Part shown: positions 32,354 through 38,711 of the stretch, in pieces | Numbering within the stretch: position 1 is the stretch's first letter | Layout of the letters: each line of letters begins with the position of its first letter | Assembly: GCF_001594015.1 (NCBI RefSeq) | Contig: NZ_LTBC01000019.1 | Coordinates: forward strand, 1 to 38,711 | Reading direction: 5' to 3' | DNA from: Moorella mulderi DSM 14980 | GTDB lineage: Bacteria > Bacillota > DSM-521 > Neomoorellales > Neomoorellaceae | Length of the DNA stretch: 38,711 bases | Position numbers and translations under genes: made by a program | Notes under the pieces: model-generated | Told to the model about the DNA's origin: nothing | Databases searched by the model: none | Seen by the model: the letters and a program-made list of their open reading frames with translations, nothing else

Positions 32354-33741
32354 AATGTTGCCGTTCTTGTAGCAATCTAGGAAAAATTTTGCTGTGGGAC
32401 GCAAATGTTCGGGAAAGGTCTCTTTAAGGCACCGGTACCAATTATCCGTGGGAGAACTAAAACGATAAACCTCAGGGAGTTGGGTGCAATGGCTGGACTT
32501 TATCGCGGTGGCCAGCATATTTGACATATGTTAATCTTAAAAACAATCCTTACATCGCCGTATGTACCCCGCCTTATGGTTTCTGCCTGGTAACTTTTGA
32601 TGGTCTCAGGCAAAGTCACTTCTTTAAACCAGAGCAATAGATTGTAGGCAATGGCCTTGACCAGCATATAGGCTTCGTTACGTAAGAAGGTATGCTGGCT
32701 GGCTTCTTCGACCGCAAAACCGTCTTTTAGTTCATCAATCCATAGTTCACAGGTTCCTCGCTGGTTGTAGAAGCGCCACACTTCTTCGGCCGGCATATCT
32801 TCGGCCGGGATGTTAGTAACAATGGCCTGGTACTTGTAAAAATCGGGATGCTGGATATAGAGTTGCCCGGTTACCGCCTCTAAATCCTGGCGGATGAAAA
32901 CAAAACGCCTGGCTTTAGCCCAATTGGGTAAGGGAATGGTTAATTCGGCAACGCTGTAGACTTCATCTATTCTTTGCCACAGGTTTTCACGGTTAAGGTA
33001 AGCAATGACTTTTTGCAGTCCCCCACGCAAAGGGACCTTGCAGACATACAAATAGGTTCGTTCCTCGAAGTAATCGAAGTTTTTTTCGTCAAAGAAGCCT
33101 TTATCCAGGCGTACCCCCTTTAAAACGTAATTCCTTGGCAATCTCTGCTCCGTATCCTGAAAGAAGTTTAGAAAACCACCGTTGCTATGGATTTTACCGT
33201 TATATGCCTTGAGATTAAGCATTTCAGCGGTCTCGGCTATAAAGGCGACTTTAGCCTTCAGGGAAGGGCGGCCATGATAGCGGGGATTGTAGCCTATCGC
33301 ACCGCCTTCTTGGGAACCATGCAAGGTGATAACTGTGTCGTCAATATCTAACCATATCTCCCTAGGTGGTGTTGTTTTAGAGCGCATTTCCCGTATTTGC
33401 TGGTCGATAGAGCGTAGCTCTGCCAAGGAGTTTTCCTGCATGGCAGCCAGAAGACGCCTAAAACCCGTTTCCTCAGGGAAATCGTCGGCTGAAATTTACT
33501 GTTAGGCGCTTTGCGCATCGTTAAGGTGTTGCGGATTATCTTCTTAAAACCTATAGCCTGCTTAAAGGGTTCAATCAGACCAAAATTAGCAAATCTGGTG
33601 ACTGTATGGTTATCAAAGGTTGTTGGCAGGTTATAACGGCTAATTTTCTTCTGTAATTGGCGTTTCTCAAGCTCAATCTTTCTTCTTTCACTTCTCAATA
33701 AAGGAGGTGCTTGATGGTGACCGCTTTTTTGTTGTACCATC
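32350..33741 (-). pseudogene. IS1380-family-like transposase, frameshifted
   Basis: Two overlapping minus-strand frames together make a DDE transposase. The first (from about 33741) gives ISRYNLPTTFDNHTVTRFAN and FKQAIGFKKIIRNTL, then breaks. The second gives IWLDIDDTVITLHGSQEGG with a catalytic Asp, RPSLKAKVAFIAETAEML, and YNQRGTCELWIDELKDGF with the late Glu. The pattern matches the IS1380 group. At least one frameshift lies near 33440-33480 and a second near 32520, after which the reading continues in another frame to about 32350. Terminal inverted repeats were not found. The copy should be unable to move by itself. Confidence 0.75.
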
Positions 33742-34032
33742 ATCTTGAAGACATCCTTTCTCTTGGATTCTCTTGTCAAGTATCCAATTAGATTCGGAAA
33801 GGGTGTCTTCCTTCTTTTTTTGTAAAAAAATTTTCGGCTTTCTTTTTGAGCAAAGTAACTTATATCAAGGGTTTAAAGCTTGGATGCCGGTGTTACTTGC
33901 CGGTTATAGGTTTATATGTGTCCCTTAAATATATTTTTATTTACTTTGGTATTCATATATAAACGGCCCTTTAAAATCTACGAACCTGAGAACCCTGCTA
34001 ATTTTCCAATTTGTAAAGGTGAGGCATAGAAT

Positions 34033-34467
34033 ATGTCGACAGGCAAAGTTATCGGTGTTAATCTTAGTGCGCGGAGAGGAATAAAGAAAATTAACGTTGG
34101 TTCAGGGTACTTGCTTGCTGATTACGGTTTGCAAGGGGACGCCCATGCGGGAACAAGCCGGCAGGTGAGCGTTTTTATGGCTGAAAGGGCTGAAGAACTG
34201 GCCGGGGCCTTAGGCCTTCCCTTTCAACCGGGTGATTTTGCCGAAAACATTACCGTTCAAGGCATTAATTTGGAAGGGATTAATGTTGGGTTCAGGATTT
34301 TGGTAGGAGAAGCAATTGTTGAAGTCACACAAATTGGGAAAAAGGACGATGAATCGTCATCTTTCTCGTTTCTAGAGCCGGCTCCTTTAAAGACCGAAGG
34401 TATCTATTGCCGGGTGGTAAAAAGCGGCTGGGTAAAAACAGGTGACTGGGTGACCATAATTACGTAA
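34033..34467 (+). CDS. MOSC-domain protein lacking the usual cysteines
   Basis: This 144-residue protein aligns with the MOSC fold (beta-rich sulfur-carrier domain of molybdenum cofactor sulfurases): VIGVNLSARRGIKK, YGLQGDAHAGTSRQVSVF, PGDFAENITVQGINL and TEGIYCRVVKSGWVKTGD. In standard members the segment after IGK holds CH..C residues; here it reads KKDDESSSFSFLEP, so the usual Cys are replaced and only the Cys in GIYCRV remains. It may bind the cofactor without carrying sulfur, or use another chemistry. GTGAGGC lies ahead of the ATG. The gap upstream (33742-34032) shows no gene. Confidence 0.8.
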   Translation: MSTGKVIGVNLSARRGIKKINVGSGYLLADYGLQGDAHAGTSRQVSVFMAERAEELAGALGLPFQPGDFAENITVQGINLEGINVGFRILVGEAIVEVTQIGKKDDESSSFSFLEPAPLKTEGIYCRVVKSGWVKTGDWVTIIT

Positions 34468-34491
34468 ACTTAAAACGAAAGGAGAATAAAT

Positions 34492-34752
34492 ATGCCAGGC
34501 GGTTGGAATGCAGGAATGGGGAGCGGATGGGGAAGGGGTACAGGTGGCGGCAGAGGGAGAAGAATGGGAGGAGGCAGGGGTAGTGGCCAAGGCATCTCAC
34601 CGACAGGCGGGAAGGGCCAAAGCTCTTGGGCCGGAAATTGTGTTTGTCCTCAGTGTGGCATGCAGGTGCCGCACCAATTGGGGAAGCCCTGTACTGACAC
34701 AATCTGCCCCCAATGTGGGGCAAGAATGATTAGGGGGGATAATTTAGATTAA
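34492..34752 (+). CDS. Gly-rich small zinc-ribbon protein
   Basis: This 86-residue protein has a Gly/Arg-rich first half (GSGWGRGTGGGRGRRMGGG) and a second half with a zinc-ribbon-like pattern, CVCPQCGMQVPH ... PCTDTICPQCGARMIRG. This layout is common in anaerobes next to Mrp/NifX-like or molybdenum and iron-sulfur genes, with no known function. AAAGGAG lies upstream of the ATG, and the gene is 24 bp after the MOSC gene, so both are likely cotranscribed. A frame in another phase at 34508 is a shadow. Confidence 0.75.
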   Translation: MPGGWNAGMGSGWGRGTGGGRGRRMGGGRGSGQGISPTGGKGQSSWAGNCVCPQCGMQVPHQLGKPCTDTICPQCGARMIRGDNLD

Positions 34753-34851
34753 CCCGCGGAGATTAGGCAGATGCACTTAATAAAGATTAAGAAGCTAGCA
34801 GCTAATTACCAGCCTATCAGGTTTTCCTTCAAGGAGTATAATTTTCCCGGT

Positions 34852-34884
34852 AGCCCCCCTTTTTTTGGCAGGGGGGCTTTTTTG
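34852..34884 (+). terminator. Rho-independent terminator of MOSC/zinc-ribbon unit
   Basis: AGCCCCCC (34852-34859) pairs with GGGGGGCT (34871-34878), followed by TTTTT. Confidence 0.88.
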
Positions 34885-34894
34885 CAACATAATA

Positions 34895-34923
34895 TTGACA
34901 TATGTTCTTAATAGATTTATACT
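34895..34923 (+). promoter_or_regulatory. Consensus promoter of FmdB-type gene
   Basis: TTGACA (34895-34900) and TATACT (34918-34923) have 17-nt spacing, as at 28370. Confidence 0.8.
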
Positions 34924-34949
34924 AGAAGCAGGCTGGAGGTGAATAGTAA

Positions 34950-35174
34950 ATGCCAGAATTTGAATTTAAATGCAGCGATTGCGGGGCAATAAGTACTTTT
35001 AACAAACGGGAGGATGCTGATAGCTGCCCTAACTGTGGCAGCACGAGATTAGTAAGGATATTCTCGGCGCCGCATATAGTAAAAGGCCGCCCGGGGGCTG
35101 GCGGGAAAACGCTGTGCTGCGGGAGGGATTCCCGGCCGGATAGCTGCCCGCCTGGCGGTTGCTGCCACGCTTAA
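34950..35174 (+). CDS. FmdB-family zinc-ribbon protein
   Basis: This 74-residue protein begins with the FmdB-type zinc ribbon: MPEFEFKCSDCGAISTF followed by DSCPNCGSTRLVRIFSAP, giving two CxxC pairs. A second Cys-rich tail (TLCCGRDSR ... SCPPGGCCHA) is unusual and could bind another metal. FmdB-like proteins were proposed as regulators of formamidase or formylmethanofuran genes, but most have no proven role. GGAGGTG precedes the ATG. The consensus promoter just upstream belongs to this gene. Confidence 0.82.
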   Translation: MPEFEFKCSDCGAISTFNKREDADSCPNCGSTRLVRIFSAPHIVKGRPGAGGKTLCCGRDSRPDSCPPGGCCHA

Positions 35175-35188
35175 AAACCTTATGTTTG

Positions 35189-35226
35189 TACCCCGGGGAG
35201 GAAATGGCTACTGCCCTTCCGGGGTA
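35189..35226 (+). other. Hairpin between FmdB-type and MBL genes
   Basis: TACCCCGG (35189-35196) pairs with CCGGGGTA (35219-35226) around a 22-nt loop. Only AAAAGTTT follows, so it is a weak terminator at best; it may be an RNA processing or attenuation site before the MBL gene. Confidence 0.45.
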
Positions 35227-35267
35227 AAAGTTTAATGGGGAAAATACCTTCGGGAGGGTAAATAAGG

Positions 35268-36110
35268 ATGGCTGGAACCGTTGAAATCATCAACCTAGTA
35301 GACAATACGGTCACCACCAGGGGCTTGATAGCCGAACATGGCCTGGCTTTCCTGGTACGAACCGGGGAAAGGACCATCCTTTTCGATACCGGGGCCGGGG
35401 GCGCCGTTGTCCAGAACATGTTGAGCCTGGGCCTCGATCCCCGGGAAATTACAGCTATTGCCTTAAGCCACGGCCATGACGACCATACCGGTGGCCTGAA
35501 AAAGATCTGTGAGATTACCGGACCCCTTCCTGTATACGCCCACCCCGATGTATTCACGGCAAAATACCGCCTCCGGGAAGGGGAGAAAGCCAGGTATATC
35601 GGCATCCCCTGGTCACGGGCAGAATTAGAAACAAGCGGGGCGATTTTCCACCTCTCCCGGCAGCCGGTCGAGCTGGCCGGAGGAGTTATTTTGACCGGCG
35701 AAATCCGGCGACGGCAGGCTTTTGAAGCCATCAGCAAAGAATTTCGCCTCCTTGCTGGTGGTGAATACCTCCAGGACAGCCTCTGGGACGACCAGTCTTT
35801 AATCATCACTACCAGGGAAGGGCCGCTGGTGCTCCTGGGCTGCGCCCACTCCGGCTTGATCAGCACCCTGGAGCACATCCTGGACCTTACCGGTGCCAGC
35901 CGCATCTTCGCCGTCATCGGCGGTACCCACTTGAAGGACGCCGGCCCGGAACGGCTGGAGGAGACAATCAAGTCCTTGCCGCGTTTTGGTCTCCAGTACT
36001 TAGTAGCCTGCCACTGCACTGGATTTCGGGCCAGCGCCAGCCTCTACCAGGCCCTGGGAGATAAATTTATTTACAATGAAGCAGGACGTGCCTTCAGGTT
36101 CGCTTGTTAA
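35268..36110 (+). CDS. MBL-fold metallo-hydrolase (dihydropterin synthase-like subgroup)
   Basis: This 280-residue metallo-beta-lactamase-fold enzyme has the metal motif HGHDDH in ALSHGHDDHTGGL, the strand TILFDTGAGG, the later GCAHSG and a final His in YLVACHCTGF. A family insert with EIRRRQAFE follows the middle. The pattern resembles the subgroup annotated as 7,8-dihydropterin-6-methyl-4-(ribofuranosyl)aminobenzene phosphate synthase, which also includes many enzymes of unknown substrate in anaerobes. GGGAGGG is near the ATG. A 51-bp copy of its interior is found at 23320-23370. Confidence 0.82.
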   Translation: MAGTVEIINLVDNTVTTRGLIAEHGLAFLVRTGERTILFDTGAGGAVVQNMLSLGLDPREITAIALSHGHDDHTGGLKKICEITGPLPVYAHPDVFTAKYRLREGEKARYIGIPWSRAELETSGAIFHLSRQPVELAGGVILTGEIRRRQAFEAISKEFRLLAGGEYLQDSLWDDQSLIITTREGPLVLLGCAHSGLISTLEHILDLTGASRIFAVIGGTHLKDAGPERLEETIKSLPRFGLQYLVACHCTGFRASASLYQALGDKFIYNEAGRAFRFAC

Positions 36111-36165
36111 CTGCATACAGGACATGCGAGGCTCATATTACAAGAAAGAAGCAATATGATAACCG

Positions 36166-37254
36166 ATGAAATGGCCAGACCTCAGCAATTTGCTGCAGAG
36201 ATTTTTTTCATCAAGGCGGAAAATACCGGTCCTCCAGCTGGAGGTCACCAGCCGCTGCCAGCTGAAATGTTCTTTTTGTCCCCACACTCTTTTGCAAGAC
36301 GGCTGGTATGATACTGACATCCGGTGGGATGTTTTTGAACGCTATATTGTACCATACTTGCGCCAGGTGGGGCTAATCTACTTCCAAGGCTGGGGCGAAC
36401 CCCTGCTGCACCCGCGGCTTTTTGACATGATGCGGCTGGCCAAGGAACAAGGTTGCCGGGTAGGCTTTACTACCAATGGCGTCCTCTTAGGGCCTGCTGT
36501 CCTGGAGCGGCTGGTAGAAATGCAAAGTGACATTCTGGGCCTTTCCGTAGCCGGGGGCAACCAGGTTACCCATGCCATGTTACGTTCCGGCTCCAGTCTC
36601 AAGCGATTGCTTACTAATATTAGCCGCCTGGCGGATATCAAACAAAAGCGAGGTAGCCCTTTACCCAAAATTATCTGTTCTTACCTGATGACCAGGAAAA
36701 ATTTACTTGAACTCCCGGCTTTCATAGAACTTGCAGCCAGCGCCGGGGCCGATGAAGTGGTAGCCACCAACCTGGATTTCACCCTTTCCCCGGAGATGGA
36801 GAATTTAAGGGCCTTTGCCTGCCCGGGAGAAGTAATTCATGAAGACTACCTTTTTGCCGTCCAGGCTGCCGAAGAACAGGCCGGGCGTCTGGGTCTTCCT
36901 TTAAGAGTTTATCCCCTGCAGTTTAATCTTGACGTCATGGTCTGCGATGCCTGGCCCTTAAACCAAATTTTTATCAATAGCCGCGGTGAGGTGGCCCCCT
37001 GCGTCTATTTGGGACTGCCCTATAAAGGTGTGGTACCCCGTTACTTTTGCCGGCAGGAAGCGCCCTTTACACCTCTTAATTATGGCAAAATTACTGAAGG
37101 CTTGACCAGGGTGATTAAAAATAAAGCCGCCCGGGAATTTAAACAGCCCTTCCGTTACCGCCTGGAACTGACTAACCCTTTTCTCCTGGATAACCCGGAA
37201 GTACCAGCGCCTCCCCTTCCGTGTAGTAACTGCTACAAGCTCTTTGGCTTATAG
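36166..37254 (+). CDS. Radical SAM protein with SPASM-like C-terminal Cys
   Basis: This 362-residue enzyme carries the cluster motif CQLKCSFC after VLQLEVTSR, then FQGWGEPLLHP (SAM-binding GGE-like region) and GFTTNGVLL. The C-terminal part has CDAWPLNQIFINSRGEVAPC, a SPASM-like region for an extra iron-sulfur cluster, and a final pair CSNC. Such enzymes modify peptides or small molecules or serve in cofactor assembly. The ribosome site is weak (AAGAAAG). It is followed 24 bp later by a DUF364 gene, and the two may act together. No small peptide substrate gene was seen next to it. Confidence 0.85.
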   Translation: MKWPDLSNLLQRFFSSRRKIPVLQLEVTSRCQLKCSFCPHTLLQDGWYDTDIRWDVFERYIVPYLRQVGLIYFQGWGEPLLHPRLFDMMRLAKEQGCRVGFTTNGVLLGPAVLERLVEMQSDILGLSVAGGNQVTHAMLRSGSSLKRLLTNISRLADIKQKRGSPLPKIICSYLMTRKNLLELPAFIELAASAGADEVVATNLDFTLSPEMENLRAFACPGEVIHEDYLFAVQAAEEQAGRLGLPLRVYPLQFNLDVMVCDAWPLNQIFINSRGEVAPCVYLGLPYKGVVPRYFCRQEAPFTPLNYGKITEGLTRVIKNKAAREFKQPFRYRLELTNPFLLDNPEVPAPPLPCSNCYKLFGL

Positions 37255-37278
37255 GGCTATATTTAAGGAGGCAAATGG

Positions 37279-38016
37279 ATGAGCCTTATTGATGCTATTA
37301 TTGCTAGCCTATCCGGCGATGAGGTTGTAAAGGAAGTACGAATTGGTCCTTTCTGGACGGGGGTGTGGAGCCGTTACTGCGGCCTGGCCTCGACAACCTT
37401 TACTCACGAACATGAAAACCGTTTTCCTGTAAACGAAGCAGGCTTTTTGACAGGTAAAAGCGCCCGCGAGCTTTGCCGCTATGCTACCTCGGCAAGCCTC
37501 CTGGAAGCCACCATCGGGCTAGCCAGTATTAATTCCCTTATAGAAGTGGACATGGAACGGTGCCAGGACCTCAACGCCGGCGATCTCTTGGTAGAAAAGG
37601 GCGCGGGCAGAAGGGTTGCTGTGGTAGGCCATTTCCCATTCACGCCCCGCCTGCGGCGGGCGGCCGCAGAGCTATGGGTCCTCGAGAGAAGGCCGCAGAG
37701 CGGCGATTTGCCAGCCGGCGAAGCCGAGAATATCCTTCCACTGGCCGACGTGGTAGCCATAACCGGCACGGCCCTTATTAACGGTACTATGGAAAGCCTC
37801 TTGAAACTTTGCCGGAAAGACAGCCTGGTAATGGTGCTTGGCCCGACGACGCCCCTTACACCCCTGTGGTTTGATTACGGCGTGGACCTGATTTCCGGGA
37901 CGCGGGTAGTGGAGCCTGAAATGGTGCTCAGGTTTGTTTCTGAGGGGGTGGTATTCCAGCAATTACACGGGCGCGGCGTAAGGTTGCTTACCATGGCGAA
38001 AAAGGGATTGAAATAA
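37279..38016 (+). CDS. DUF364/DUF4213-family protein (second copy)
   Basis: This 245-residue protein is a paralogue of the one at 19143-19871. The N-terminal half includes VRIGPFWTGVWSRYCGLAST and LLEATIGLASINSLI, typical of DUF4213. The C-terminal half is the Rossmann-like DUF364 part: VAVVGHFPFTPRLR, LPLADVVAITGTALINGTME and VMVLGPTTPLTPLWFDYG. AAGGAGG ends 7 nt before the ATG. It stands behind the SPASM radical SAM gene. Function is unknown; the family is linked to metal or corrin handling by context only. Confidence 0.82.
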   Translation: MSLIDAIIASLSGDEVVKEVRIGPFWTGVWSRYCGLASTTFTHEHENRFPVNEAGFLTGKSARELCRYATSASLLEATIGLASINSLIEVDMERCQDLNAGDLLVEKGAGRRVAVVGHFPFTPRLRRAAAELWVLERRPQSGDLPAGEAENILPLADVVAITGTALINGTMESLLKLCRKDSLVMVLGPTTPLTPLWFDYGVDLISGTRVVEPEMVLRFVSEGVVFQQLHGRGVRLLTMAKKGLK

Positions 38017-38123
38017 CGGTGCTATCTGGGCAGCATTGTTGCTTTTGTAGTTCAGGTAGTTGTGATAAGTTGTTAGGGTTTACAACCATGCCTGTAGTGG
38101 GTTCAGGAAGGGAGAGCTTAGAG

Positions 38124-38201
38124 TTGAACAAATGGAAGGTTAATTATTTTATCGATTTAGCCCTTTTTTTGAGTGCCCTGGGCTACAGTGCCGGCGTTTG
38201 A
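38124..38201 (+). pseudogene. Truncated DUF4405 gene copy
   Basis: The first 20 codons (TTG start, WKVNYFIDLALFLSALG) match the start of the DUF4405 gene at 30009. The sequence then jumps into the interior of the radical SAM gene copy at the shared GGC, giving a stop soon after. The upstream AAGGGAG ribosome site is kept. Confidence 0.75.
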
Positions 38202-38480
38202 ACGGGTCAACCGGCCCTGCGGTCAGCTTAGTTTAGAACAGGTTATCGCAGGGTTAAAAGATTTCGCAGACATGTTTCGGGGCCGCCTCTGGATAGAAGT
38301 GATGCTGGTACGCGGGCTCAATGATGGGGAAGAAGAGATTACTGCCCTTACTGCCGTTTTAAAAGATTTGCCGGTAGAAAAGATCCAGCTTAATACCGTT
38401 ACTCGCCCCCCAGCGGAGGTTTTTGCCAGACCCCTGGAACGGGAGCACGGCTTACATCAGGCTGAGGTTACAAAATATAT
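38182..38480 (+). pseudogene. Internal fragment of radical SAM gene copy
   Basis: This stretch is closely similar to 30710-31165 of the radical SAM gene: VPAFERVNRPCGQLSLEQVI, FRGRLWIEVMLVRGLNDGEEEI, and then LEREH joined to GLHQAEVTKY. The part with the CxxxCxxC motif is missing, and another deletion of about 165 bp removes the region after LERE. The frame stays open for about 140 codons, but the protein cannot be a radical SAM enzyme. Confidence 0.78.
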
Positions 38481-38528
38481 TGCTACGGCTGGTGTACAGG
38501 CAAGGAGCTGCCCATTGCCGGCAAAAAT

Positions 38529-38602
38529 CTATCCCGGAGGGCACTCTGGTGAATGCGGAAGTTCAGAAATTGATCGATATAGTAAGGAGGCTTATTAAAT
38601 AA
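38529..38602 (+). pseudogene. Possible C-terminal tail of a lost gene
   Basis: In a frame different from the radical SAM remnant, the sequence reads IPEGTLVNAEVQKLIDIV and ends with TAA, which overlaps the ATG of the next gene (TAATG). Such coupling suggests the genuine end of a gene whose front part was lost. No family was recognised. Confidence 0.3.
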
Positions 38603-38711
38603 TGCGCTGTGCTCAATGTGGAGTTTATGCCTGTAGGACGGGGAAACTGGAGCGATTACCGGCTAATTGTCCCATGCAGGAGAACGAAGCCATTTACCAG
38701 GAAGCCAGGGC
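38602..38711 (+). CDS. DUF1847-like Cys-rich protein, N-terminal part (runs off window)
   Basis: The first 36 codons give MRCAQCGVYACRTGKLERLP and then NCPMQENEAIYQEA. The pattern CxxC-x4-C followed by NCPM resembles DUF1847 proteins, Cys-rich metal-binding proteins of anaerobes with unknown function. AAGGAGG is 12 nt upstream. The rest lies outside the window, so length and further motifs cannot be judged. Confidence 0.6.
   Translation, partial: MRCAQCGVYACRTGKLERLPANCPMQENEAIYQEAR

Larger units (their letters stand above)
34799..34937 (+). repeat. Duplicated terminator-promoter cassette, copy 2
   Basis: This is the counterpart of 29791-29940: the same order of CAGCCTATCA, TTTTCCTTC, GC-rich terminator, TATTGACATATG and ATAGATTTATA. 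Here the cassette separates the zinc-ribbon gene from the FmdB-type gene and supplies the promoter for the latter. Confidence 0.8.

Noticed and set aside
35180-36019. 279-codon minus-strand frame opposite the MBL-fold gene
   Set aside because: The plus strand has the metal-binding HGHDDH motif and a proper start; the antisense frame is Arg/Ser/Pro-rich noise.
38173-38598. 141-codon open frame treated as a functional radical SAM protein
   Set aside because: It lacks the CxxxCxxC motif and contains two deletions compared with the intact gene at 30317-31240.
1-38711. tRNA, rRNA, CRISPR array or prophage
   Set aside because: No cloverleaf-like sequences, rRNA cores, spaced repeats or phage genes were recognised by reading both strands.

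Overview
The window looks like chromosomal DNA from a thermophilic, strictly anaerobic Firmicute, most like a Moorella-type acetogen. This is inferred from gene content and style: AGGAGG ribosome binding sites, many TTG and GTG starts, a double-cubane-cluster protein, selenium genes, a Moco/tungsten-cofactor type riboswitch, Feo iron uptake, small zinc-ribbon proteins and many radical SAM enzymes. No rRNA, tRNA or CRISPR array was seen.

Layout. 1-380 is the end of a chemoreceptor. 691-1968 is a 2-hydroxyacyl-CoA dehydratase-like iron-sulfur protein. 2269-5423 is a zinc/manganese-type ABC transporter (lipoprotein, ATPase, permease) followed by a SAM methyltransferase. 5617-8378 is a compact selenium operon (YedE-like transporter, DUF3343 carrier, ribokinase-fold protein, TusA-like protein). 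8440-9007 is gene debris. 9142-12926 is a probable cyclic di-GMP-controlled cluster: a GEMM-I riboswitch, a 310-nt unexplained leader, a small acidic protein, a secreted beta-rich protein, a membrane-anchored protein with a cytoplasmic coiled coil, a CheX phosphatase and a sigma factor. 13291-13550 holds a terminator with the 5' end of a group IIC intron directly behind it. 13607-15705 is an NfeD/slipin pair. 15796-17643 (minus strand) is a Y-family polymerase followed by decayed genes.

17865-18722 encodes a soluble chemoreceptor whose sensory half is a Rossmann NAD-binding domain. 18922-22590 is a Moco-type riboswitch plus terminator in front of a DUF364 protein and a molybdate/tungstate ABC transporter. 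22637-23928 holds one intact and one broken toxin-antitoxin pair. 24225-27659 is a Fur-type regulated Feo iron operon (two FeoA, FeoB, a Cys-rich partner, DUF2325), followed by an HD-GYP c-di-GMP phosphodiesterase. 28370-31240 holds a CoA-disulfide-reductase-like flavoprotein, a DUF4405 membrane protein and a radical SAM protein. 31340-33741 is debris, an ECF transporter S component and a broken IS1380-like element. 34033-38016 holds a MOSC protein without its usual cysteines, two zinc-ribbon proteins, a metallo-beta-lactamase-fold enzyme, a SPASM radical SAM enzyme and a second DUF364 protein. The window ends in a deletion chimera of the 30-kb DUF4405/radical SAM pair and the start of a DUF1847-like gene.

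Themes. Much of the window concerns metal, selenium and cofactor supply for anaerobic redox enzymes, with c-di-GMP and chemotaxis signalling between. Small decayed copies of neighbouring genes recur (VapC, MBL hydrolase, Rpn nuclease, DUF4405/radical SAM, and a promoter-terminator cassette), which suggests repeated local duplication followed by deletion. The strongest candidates for new biology are the c-di-GMP-riboswitch surface/CheX cluster and the Rossmann-domain chemoreceptor. All family assignments come from reading motifs by eye; no database search was run.
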